DNA of 18,092 nucleotides from Ectocarpus siliculosus (lineage: Eukaryota; Sar; Phaeophyceae; Ectocarpales; Ectocarpaceae). The stretch lies in the NCBI GenBank assembly GCA_000310025.1, contig FN648619.1:269849-287940 (forward strand). The letters are read 5' to 3'. Made by a program: the position numbers and the translations under genes. The notes beneath the pieces were generated by a model. It made no database searches. It was not told the DNA's origin and was given only the letters and a program-made list of their open reading frames with translations. Below, piece by piece: positions 1 through 9,800 of this stretch. Position 1 is the first letter of the stretch. Each line of letters opens with the position of its first letter.

Positions 1-246
1 GGGATTGATCCGGGGGGAAAGTGGGGGGTGCAGGAGTTCGTGTGCGAGCACTGCGAGGAGGCGTTCGAGCCGACCGATCTGGACGCGGACGGGAGCGCCG
101 GTAGGGAGCGGCGCTTGCGGTGCCCGGGTCACCCCAACGGGGAGCTGCGCGTCTTCTACTCGCCCGTGAGGGGCGAGTGGGGCGGGTTTTACTCCTGCTG
201 CAGGAAGCACGTCTGCTTCTGCATCCCCCCCGAGGCGGTAGTCTAG
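1..246 (+). CDS. C-terminal part of a Cys/His-rich protein of unknown function (5' end outside window)
   Basis: The frame is open from base 1 and ends in TAG at 244-246, giving about 81 residues. It is GC-rich with coding-like third positions, unlike the sequence after the stop. Cysteines and histidines come in pairs: CEHC near the start, CPGH in the middle, and a final cluster SCCRKHVCFC, a spacing that could bind one or two zinc ions. I do not recognise the family. There is no convincing pyrimidine tract before any AG near the left edge, so the exon probably continues beyond the window. The GTG at 28 is not a plausible start; the frame is simply open to the left. It is transcribed towards the hydrolase gene, so the two are tail to tail. 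It could be a chance open frame, but length and composition argue for real coding. Confidence 0.6.
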   Translation, partial: GIDPGGKWGVQEFVCEHCEEAFEPTDLDADGSAGRERRLRCPGHPNGELRVFYSPVRGEWGGFYSCCRKHVCFCIPPEAVV

Positions 247-1874
247 ACGCTAAGCTGGAGCAACAACGGTGGCTTGGTGTGTTTGGGTTTTGTTTACATA
301 GCGATAGGTCGGTGGCTCGGACTGTTTTTGGCGGGGTGTGCCCCCTTTCGACGAGCAACAACAATAGCGGCAGCAGCCGAGTTTGGGGCGGGGTTAGCCC
401 CCCATCTAGATATCACACATGAGAGTCGATCTACTGCTGTAGGCAGATTTCACCAACACGTAGTCCCACGGAACTTGGAAGGCCACACACCTCTTGCCAA
501 GTCCTACTGTAGCATTTTCAAGCTTTTTTCATCCCAATTGGTTTTGGTTCTGCAAGAAAAAGCGTCTCTGGAATCTCCTCAAGGGATCAAATTTTCGATC
601 ATATCGAGGTTCACGACCGTTTCGACCTTGAAAGAGGCCGCGTTTTATTCGCCGGTTTTTGGTAGGAATAGATTTGTGTTTCAACTTTTGGAGGGGGGAC
701 GGCGAGGGTAGAATATCTCGCAGCACATTCGCGTTAGTGTCACGAGGTCTTGTGACGTACTTTTGTTTTGGGGTCTTTTAGGAGTTTTCTGTCTCTAAGG
801 TTGGAAGTTGTGTCGGGCATGCTCACGAGCAGCACCAGCAGTTTGTTCCCGTGTCGCCGGCGTTAGTCTAGATGTTGGGCCATTCGAGAAACGAGTTTTG
901 TTAAATAGTTTAGACTTTTTCCTTGGCTCCTCGTGACCACTTGCGTGGTGACACAGGCGTGAGAGGCAGCAACTAGTTCGCGCTGTTGCTCTTTTGGGCC
1001 TTGCTTGTATTTGGTATTGTTACTCAGCATTGTACCTTTTTTTTTTTTGCAACCCGTCCCTTCGACTTGACCAACGCGAACGTTGCGGTGCAGCGATTTT
1101 TCCCAGAAACATACCGCGGCAACTCTGCCAGAGTCTGATTGGCTGGAAGAGCTACGTTGGGCTTCGCTTTGGGACAGGCGCTTTGAGCTATGATAGGGTC
1201 AATTTTTCTCGCCCTTCTGTGCATGTTTCATGTGCACCACCAGGCAGGATGGAACTGGGGCTTTTGTAGTCGTGGTATCTTGTTGTAGATAACAAAGTGT
1301 AGGACATCATCACACGTGGTGGGCTCGCTGTTGTTTTGCCTTAAGAGTGGAACAGCTGGGTCACGAACGGGACATCGGACGGGACATCATCCGCCCCAGG
1401 CCCGAGCCCGTGCTGCAGATAGATTGCGACGGGGTCTGCCGGAAGAGGTGGCTTTCTTGTTCGAGCTGAATGCTCTTGTGTAGCTGAGGGGTAGGAAAAA
1501 GAGGTGGGTAGCAAGGATCGGTTTCAGCGATAATCGATTCTTTGTTCTTGGTTTCCTGGTTCTGCACATGCTAAGACCCCAAAATACCGGCCGGGACACG
1601 AGGAGGTTCTCTCTCGGCGAAAGCTTGCAAAGGCTAGAGACTTCTCCTCCTCGCTCCGCGACCGCTCCTGCTTAAGCATGCAACCGCCCTGTATTGCAGG
1701 ATAAATATTATATTGGCAGAGTCGTTCGTCTCTGGGATCCATTTCGACTCCGTAGAGGCATTTAGTTCGTGCAGAGTCCCCGGATATTGTCCAGGGTAGG
1801 CACTGCTGCTTCGACTACCTGGTAAGCTTCTGGGAGACTTCTATATGCGCTCCATTTCTCCCTCGCGCGGTGAT

Positions 1875-1923
1875 GGGGAATCTCCGAAACGGGGGTATCT
1901 CCGAAAAGAGGGGATCTCCGGAG
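1875..1923. repeat. Three-copy short tandem repeat (about 17 bp)
   Basis: Three tandem units share the core (G)GGG-(T)A-TCTCCG followed by a purine-rich spacer. It is intergenic and no function is visible. Confidence 0.7.
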
Positions 1924-3147
1924 CTAGCTGACACGTGTTTTCGTTGCCGGAAAGACGGGTAAGATATTCAAGATTGCGCCCCCCCATCCACGAGCATGAT
2001 GGTTATGTACAGGCAGCATCCAAGAGTAAGAGGAGTAGATTGTAACAGCGATGAGCCATTGGCAGGAACCAACCCGATCAGTTCAATCCAAGCACTCCGA
2101 CAACAGCTCCTGCATGCATGTGGGCCACAAAGACTATGTGACCATCATGGTTACAAACAATAGTCATAGTCTATGGTGTGCCACGTTAGGCCGGTCAGGG
2201 GTCCCGCTGTAGCCCTACGCTAGGCGGCGGTGGTGGTGCCATCGCCAGGCCAAGGTTGTTTTTTCCCATCCCGAGTGCCCCCCTCTGGACCACGGTTCGG
2301 TCCAGTCTTCTCTTTGTGAGGTCGCGATACAATACAAGGTGTCCGTGTGTGCGTCTTCAGTCGTCGACCGTAGCCAATGATGACTGGACACGTCAGTCAG
2401 TCTTCCAGCGGGATTTTGTATAGGACAGGACACATTGTTGAAGGCGATGACCTGGTGCCCCGTGATGTGGGGTCACGTGGGTGTGCGTGTGTGCTATTTG
2501 CTATTAACAGCTTGGTAGAAGCGGCCCAAAATCATCAACGGAACGCTTTGCTGACCAAAGAGACCCAAGTTTATTCCTCTGAGTGATGGAACGTTCGGCG
2601 AACCTTCACAAAACAAAATAAAAGCGTCACATCAACACAACTTGCTCCTACCGAATAAACAAACCGATACCAAAACTATTTCTGGTCAAAAGAGGCAAAA
2701 CAACATGGTACAATCTGTGGTACTCCGTAATAGCTTACAAAAGAAGAGTGGTAACATAAAACACACAATAAAATACGCGTAGTTCGACGTACGTGAGAGC
2801 GGAGGCCCGCACTCTGCTTCTGGTCTTACTTCTTATTCCTCGCCCCTCGCCTTGACCCCCCCCGTCCGTTCGTCCCTCCGTCCCTCCGTTCTGCCAAACT
2901 TCCCATGATCCCAAGCCTCTCAAAGGGAAGAGTTTGCAATAGAGAAGACAGCAATGAAGCTAAATGCTTTGGCGAAAATACGGCAGCCGCGCCAAGAGCA
3001 CTGGATCGAGGCACGGCGTGGCTCCGTCTCACCATGACGAGGGCTAGCGCAAGGCGCTCCTTCTGATCTGAGCCCCTACACACGGGCAAATCAACTGCCC
3101 TCTTGTACATCCAGCAAGCAAATCAGGCCTCGAAATAGTCCATCCAC

Positions 3148-3182
3148 TACCACCACCACCAACAACAACAACAACAACAATT
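3148..3182. repeat. CAC/CAA trinucleotide microsatellite
   Basis: Four CAC/ACC units run into about seven CAA units. It lies just downstream of the hydrolase stop codon, so on the sense strand it is a GTT/GTG run, probably in the 3' UTR. Confidence 0.85.
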
Positions 3183-3255
3183 ACCGTTATAAAGTCAATG
3201 ATAGGCAAAACAGGCTGCCAATGGAGTGGACGTTTGACCATTCAAGTCGATTCAT

Positions 3256-3363
3256 TTACACCGTCATCGCAGCCACATCCCCCCAGTGTCGGTCGAGGGC
3301 GGCGACCACCGTCTTGAACTCGCTCTTGTGCTTGAGCACCTCGTGCAAGACGCCGTCATACAC
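3256..3363 (-). CDS. Hydrolase exon 10 (catalytic histidine, stop)
   Basis: Codes VYDGVLHEVLKHKSEF and onward to GDVAAMTV with TAA at 3258-3256. Y-D-G-x-x-H aligns with the catalytic-His motif, His311. The acceptor GATAAAAAG is weak in pyrimidines, but no other choice keeps the frame and motif. Confidence 0.93.
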   Translation of the reverse strand: MYDGVLHEVLKHKSEFKTVVAALDRHWGDVAAMTV

Positions 3364-3785
3364 CTTTTTATCAAAAGCAGTAGGGCGTGTCGCCCGTGCG
3401 ACACGTGCGTCCAAAAAGAAAGAAAAAAAAAAAGAAACGATCCAACGACACGGGAGGGAGAAGGACGTGTACAAAAGATAGGATCGCATGGCATGGTCAC
3501 CAATCGAGACAAAAAGGGTGTCCAAGAGGACATGGGAGGGAAGACAAACAAGCTGTACTAATTGTATGTTATGTGCCACCGTCGACCAACGCGACGAGAC
3601 TGCCGGAGAAAGAGTGCCAATGCTGCTATGACAAACTGTGGAAACACCGCACGAGGCGCACAGTATGTTCCTGCACTGACATGACATCGTCAGTTCTCTG
3701 TCTCTGTCTCTATCTGTCTCTGTCTCTGTCTCTGTCTGCCTGTCCGTCTCTCTGTCTCTCTGTCTCTCTGTCTGTCTGTCTGTCT

Positions 3786-3852
<67 letters not shown>

Positions 3853-6800
3853 CGTGGCGCGTGGCCCCGCAGAATACAGCGGGGGTGCACTGCTCCAACC
3901 ACACTACCGGCAAAAACGTGTCCCGCCCGGAAACTGCCCCACCGTCAAAATCCTCGTGCCTCATGTGCATCGCCACCACCAAACACACAACCAGTACCAC
4001 GTACCTCGAGGTTTACAGAGCTGCTGCCCGTCAGCAAAGACTTCATCTCCTCGGCCCCCGAAGGGTACGCCATGTCGTCGTCGCCCCCATGAATCAGGAG
4101 GACAGGCACCGAAACCTGATTTTCATGTTTTTTTTTTTTTTTTGGGGGGGGAGGGTTCCAACGCAGGTGTTGAGTTGAACACACACACACATACGGAGTG
4201 TCTGTTTTTTATCTGGAGAGTAGCTTAGCCTCCTCCATGACACGCCCTTACGGGGCCCCAGATCATGGCTTATAGAACCAATTTCTGTTTTGCGGGGCGC
4301 ACTGAGACTGACGTCATTTCATTGATCTGCCGGTTAGCAGCGCACACGCACACTCACACACGACTTCCGCACCGCGTGCATCATGGGTTTTCGCACCCGT
4401 CTCGCGTACGACGACGAAGCACGTAAATAGGACGTACGTACGTGCCACGCAGATGCCACAATTCGCCTTGCACGCAGGCACACGCACCAAAAAAATTGAG
4501 ACGCACAACAATCCCCCCCAAGAGGGCGGGTTGCCCGAGAAAAGGCGGGTGCGTGCGTACCGCAGACAAGACAAATCATCTAAGGGGGTGTTGTGTCCTT
4601 AAGCAGTAAGCGTCGAAACGTTGGATATCCCAGCCTCTGCACCCCACGGGGGGGGGGGGGGAGGGGCTCCGGTGCTTGAGCCGGGGGGAGGGCAATCGCG
4701 CCACAGAACAAATGCGACCAACAGGTATTGTTGGTAGAAAACCAGGGAGTTATTCCCGACAATGTCAACATAGTTTTATCGTGCCAAAAAAGATTAGTCT
4801 TGTGTCTCCGCGGATCAAGCACGCACGCGTGAGCGTACGGTCCGCGCCCGTCCGTGATCTCGATCGCTCGGCATCCCGCCCGCCCGTCCGTGATTTCGAT
4901 CGATCGGCATCCCGCCAAAAGACACACAACGTTTTATGGTGCTTGGGTACAATACCCGATCTGGGCAGTATGCGAGTGAGGGGGTATCCATGCGGTTGGG
5001 GGATCCAACCACGGGGCCCCCGAAACAGCTTACGCAGTGTGCTTCCTGGCACTAGGCAAACGTGTTAATGATGTGTGTCTGTGTGTCCTTGGGCACACGC
5101 TCTGCTCATGCATGGAATATGTTTGCTTGCCATCTACTGTGATAACTTGGGGCCGACACGCATCACAAAACAAGTATGAACAGGATGGATGCAACCACGT
5201 TCTTACAGTCATGCTCACAATCAACACGTTTGAGACACGGGCCGATTCCTACGGCATGGTACAAGATCAAACAGTAGGTGTGTTTGCTGAGAGAATTGCA
5301 AAGAGATTACCATGTTTTCTGCGGGCGAAAAGACACAACCTCAACCGAAAGGTCCGACCCGCCTCCCACGCTGGAAAAATAGGGGTACGTTGCGTAAAAT
5401 AAAATGCTTTCCGTTGGCGAAACAATGGCATCTGAACATCATTCTTCTTCGTACAGTAGAAAAACGAACTTTGCGGTTTTCCTTTGACCAAACAAGCACA
5501 GCTGGAATGTAGACCACGCTACTTGCGTGATAACGAACCTTGCAGGCGCTCTGCTTGGCAACTTGCACGAGCTTGAGGACCTCGAAGGCCGTCTTGTTTC
5601 GAACGCTTCCCTTCACCATGAGCGGGTCCACGGCAGCCTCTGGCTTAACCTCAGGGTCGCTTGACAACGCTCCTGCAGCACCGAAACACGAAACACAAAG
5701 GAATAGTTTTTTTAGGGGTATCGAGATAGTTTGATAGCGATCGTGCAGCACAAAAAACAAAAAAGTCATGGTTACCCGCGTATCGGGATAGTTTGATAGC
5801 GATCCTGCAGCACCAATAAACTAACGAGCAGAGTGGCGGGTATCGATCGGGGTGATATGACAACGACCTTGCAGTACCGGACAAACAAAACACAGAGACC
5901 GGTATACCCCGGGTATCGGGGTCATTTTACATCGAGATCCTAGATTTCTCTTGCACCAAACAGAACCAGGAACGCTTGTCTGGTATCGGTGTATCGCTTG
6001 ATAGCGGCCCCGCGTCATCATCATCATCATCGCACACTTCCTCCCTGGGGATTCCTGAACGCATGTGTAAGTTAGGCACGCTCTGCAATACACGGCCATC
6101 TTACATGGAGGTTTTGAACCTCAAAAATGGCGCGAATTTGTGGGTTTGAGAACCAATTATTGAGTTCCAGTTCCAAGTGGGTAATGGGTTAAATATTAGT
6201 TATCCAAAGCGAAAACAACCGCTACAGCAGCCGCGGCATCAGCAACAACAGCCAAAACATCAGCACAACAAACAACCACATGCGATCTAATCGCTGATCG
6301 TACGGATTTGCATAGCGTTTGTCTCCGATAGAGCCAGAACAAAAACTGCCACCGCGAAAGACCCCCCCCCCGCGAATGAACTATTTCCCCCTCTCATCGT
6401 GTACTACCCTATGTAAACAAGTGTCATTCACGCCTAGTATTGGCACGTACCCTGGTCGAGCGGCGCCGCGGGCCCCCCGGGGTCCATCCTGGCCAACATT
6501 CCGGACAACCTTCGGACCAGCCCAGATGCTCTGACAAAGGAAGGAGAAAACGAACACAAGGACAGAATGGCTCATCCCACAAAAAAGCTCGCTTGGGGGT
6601 TTACCGGAGAATTCCGGACTTCATCGGAGAACGTGGGGTTCAATCGGAGAACTCGGGGTTTTAAGGGGGAGCAGAAGACGAATTTTGACGTTGACAAATT
6701 TTGATTGAAGCATGGGAAAAAGAGCACCCAGTGTCACAACCCCTTTTCTGCACCCCCTTAACTGACCAGGCAAGTGGGTCACAGGGCAGGCGCCGGTTGG

Positions 6801-9800
6801 GCCAAAAGACGAACAAGAACAAGGAGAAGTGACACTGGGTGACGGTAAAGCATGGTGTCCTCAATCAACCACGGCAGCGCAGTGCTCGAGTCGAGCAACG
6901 CAAGAGCGAGTCAAGACAGGGCGACGATGATGATCATGACCTCAGCAACAACAAAGCAGTAGTAACACCACCACCAACAACAACAACAAACAAACAATAA
7001 CATCAACGACGACATTAAGTCACATGCATCTGGAGTTTCGTGTGGAAGAAACATTCAGAGAGAGACACAGAGAGAGGCAGAGAGGGAGGGAGGGAGGGAG
7101 GGAGGGAAAGCTCACCGGTTGATCGGGTAGAGGCAACGAAGGCCGAATGGGCTTGCGGACCCAGGTCCAGGGACGATAGGACAACCTGCCCGAACATAAG
7201 ACAAGACAAGACAAGACACGACAAGACAAGACACGACAAGACAAGACAAGACAGGCGAGCCAAGTTACAGAGACAAGTGCGAAGCTGAGTGAGCCAAAAC
7301 AGGTGTGCCGTGTACACGTGTACGGTGTCAGCCACGAGGAATTGCTGCTGCGTCGCGAACAGGTCAAGTCGTTCCCGTTCTCCTGCCGGAGTGCCAACAC
7401 AACACAACACAACACGCCTTTTTCATCTCTTCTACGTTACCCTTGCATCACCATCGCGGACATTCAAACTTCCGTCGCGAATCCTACCACCACCACCACC
7501 AACAACACCACCACCGCCGCCGCCGCCGCCGCCAACAACAACAACAACAGCGACAACAACACACCAGAGAGCGCCAGCTTCTTGACCCGGGGACCAACGG
7601 CAGCGTGCTCCGTTAACGTTGTCGCCGAAACCGTAGCCACGAGCGCCCCCATGGAGTGCCCAAGTATCATCACGGGCAAGGTTTTGTCCTCTTCCTGGTC
7701 AACCTGTAGAACACCACGTACAGTACACGCAGACAACAAGAATGGAAGTGCAACTGTCGCCGTCTTAGTTGCTCGCTGCCGCTGCTGCCGTTAACTTCTG
7801 CTTTCGTCACAGTCACAGAACAGGCCAACCACCAACTTGAAATGCACGAGCCCGTCGGCAACCTTGCCGACAATTGCTGCATGCGTGCAGCCTCCGCTAA
7901 CGAAAACGACGAAGAAAGAAAAAAAGAAACCCAGCTATCCGCGAGAAAACCCAAGCCAGAGAAGCACAAGAGGAGAGAAACACATAGACAAACAAGTTAA
8001 CCTTAACCTACCATTTTCGCTACGAACTCCGTGAAGTCGTCGGTCATCCGCGAGTGGTCTTGAACCATGCCGGAGTTGGTACCGCCACCTTCGACGGCCT
8101 CCACAGTCCTGCGGGAATTTTTAGTCGATACAATTTGTGGCGTTCGTTGATCAGGGAATAACAAAGTGAGGCCTTCCTCGGCCCTTGCCATCGACACTAC
8201 ATCAATCCACACGAAGCGACGTGCTCGCTGTCTTGTGGCGCGCCGCCTGTTGTTTACAAGCGCGACGCGAAGGTCCAAGTTCCTTGCGGTTCTTTACGTC
8301 GTGCCAGCCGAATGTGAAACGCTTGGTAATGCGCAAATCAACCCAAAAGCATACACTGCCACAGTAAATGCAAGGGTGATGAACGGTTTCTAATTCATGC
8401 TTGTGAAGCGTAGCCTGGGCCAGCGATAACCCGGCTTCACGCTCCGTCCCGGCAGTAGGGAGGCGATGCCAATGGCCTAACGACTATGGCATGCGTTTAC
8501 ACGAGCACACCGCCTCCAACAGATCTGCCGCTAAGCACAGCAGCGTTTTTTCCAGTTAAGAAAAGGTGTCAGAAGCCTTAACCCGAGTGCACACAAAAAA
8601 CAACAACAATTGCAGGGCACCAGCAGCGGCAAAAACAACCAACTCGCCATGCCCCTCGTGGGAAACCCCTCAAACAACAACAGTGTGGTTTAACCCTTGG
8701 TTCTGATCGTCCAAAACTAGGCAAGAGCTCTTGCTAATCCGAAGAAAGCTCTTGCTAATCCAAAGAAACCTTGCGGTTTGGGAATGGGGGGGGGAGTCAC
8801 GTTTAAGCGGGCACGCGGCGCTCCGAGTACCGGGACGCGTGACAATCTACTCGACACAAAAAAAACAAAAATAGCGGCGGCGGCGGCGTCTCCACGGATT
8901 CTCACCACGTGTTTTTGGCGGGCCTATGTACGAATACTCACAATCCATGGCCGATGTGATCATTTGCGAAGACGACGTAGCCTTTCTCGGTGTAGTGGTG
9001 CGCCAGCTTCGACCAACGTCCGCTGTGACTGTGCAGCCCGTGGGCGATGAACACTTTGAAAAAACAGCAATTATGATATGGGGGCAGCAATGACGCGCAG
9101 CAGACGGGATGAAACAGCCTTGAAGCAAGAACGTATCAGCACAGCAGCATGAGCAGATGTATCTACTTAGCGCCTCCACTAGGTTTAGAGGCGGGCGTTT
9201 CGACGCCTTACCGGAATCAAGGCGATGCCACCTCCTACTGTACGAGGCAAAAAAAAACAAGAAAACAAAAACGCACAAGTTTTTTTCCATTTTTTTCCCA
9301 TTCTACCTACCCTTCCGTCTCTCCTGCCTGCTGTTTATCCGGGGCCATGCAGACGATAATATTCCCTCTGCGGCGTATGCCTGAAAACGCTTTCGATGGG
9401 AGATAAATCAGCTCAACCGCGTTTGCCTCCAACAAAAGCGAGTAAAAACACAAGCGCTTCGCTGTTTAGGTACGAAACTCGGACTGCTGTAGACGCGCTT
9501 TCTCGGGGATCGAACTCCAGGCACTACACACTGCTACACACTGCTGTCTGTGAGGTCTCCTTCTCACGCCGAAACTGTAAGGGCACAACTTTCCACCGAC
9601 TGGCGCTGCCCGCACAACAGCTTCCCAAGCGCTCACGCATAGCGACGGCCTTGGACTGAGGAGCCCACCTCCTGTACCAGACGCTCCCCTCTCGCCTGCC
9701 GAGCAGGAATAACGGGCCGGACAAACAAGCGGACAGGGGACGGGGGGGGGCGGACTTGCATGGGGAAGAGGAAGGGCGAAAGGGGAGTGCTTTCTGCCCT

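Larger units (their letters stand above)
247..3255. other. Convergent intergenic region with the 3' UTRs of both flanking genes
   Basis: About 3 kb between two converging genes. The first several hundred bases are probably 3' UTR of the left gene, and those just below 3256 are 3' UTR of the minus-strand hydrolase. The open frames here are short, overlap on opposite strands, and show no family motif. It holds a three-copy 17-bp repeat (1875-1923), a T run near 1038-1048, and a CAC/CAA run (3148-3182). One stretch on the minus strand (1588-1688) has an acceptor-like and a donor-like end around a charged Arg/Glu/Ser-rich frame, but nothing else supports it as an exon. Confidence 0.6.
4116..5538 (-). 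other. Hydrolase intron 8
   Basis: 1423 nt, GTTCGT to AAATCAG. It holds the T16G8 homopolymer junction near the acceptor, a G run at about 4648-4661, a 36-bp tandem duplication (4846-4917) and a small CA/GT-rich patch near 4181-4192. No additional exon is needed between exons 8 and 9, because the alignment to the family is continuous there. Confidence 0.85.
6531..7115 (-). other. Hydrolase intron 6
   Basis: 585 nt, GTGAGC to TTTGTCAG. It begins four nucleotides after the donor with a CCCT/CCCTC microsatellite (sense strand) and contains a short CGGAGA-bearing repeat (6594-6662) and a CAA/CAC patch (6968-7000). No exon is seen. Confidence 0.8.
7186..7564 (-). other. Hydrolase intron 5
   Basis: 379 nt, GTGTGT to GGGCAG. 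Its 5' end is a TTG/GGC/GTG trinucleotide array and its 3' end is a CTTGT pentanucleotide array; a short CAACA run lies near 7398-7412. Little unique sequence remains. Confidence 0.85.

Noticed and set aside
274-726. Overlapping open frames of 145 and 65 codons on opposite strands
   Set aside because: No motif, no splice context and composition like the surrounding non-coding DNA; likely 3' UTR of the left gene.
1588-1688. Possible minus-strand exon with acceptor-like and donor-like ends and a KQERSRSEEEKS frame
   Set aside because: A single isolated candidate with no partner exons or recognisable family; kept as a note only.
3386-3405. 7-bp inverted repeat resembling a hairpin terminator
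   Set aside because: The window is eukaryotic, and the element lies within an intron; a 7-bp stem is expected by chance.
3387-4178. 263-codon plus-strand frame rich in Ser/Leu
   Set aside because: It is the translation of the CT microsatellite and runs antisense to two certain hydrolase exons.
6319-6664. Frames on both strands over 6381-6664 with Pro/Gly/Arg-rich translations
   Set aside because: They are shadows of hydrolase exon 7, whose correct frame is fixed by the lid sequence and phase.
7015-7415. Two 131-codon minus-strand frames with Leu/Ser/Cys/Val repeats
   Set aside because: Produced by the pentanucleotide and CCCT microsatellites around exon 6; only 7116-7185 is supported, in a third frame.
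7464-7564. Extension of the GHSMG exon into a poly-Leu/Ala/Val segment
   Set aside because: It is the trinucleotide repeat after the donor read in frame; the conserved lid follows only if it is spliced out.
9223-9245. Mini-exon coding RRWHRLDS upstream of the oxyanion exon
   Set aside because: Phase fits, but 9637-9695 gives the complete YRRWAPQSKAV block and the right spacing, so the mini-exon is probably chance.
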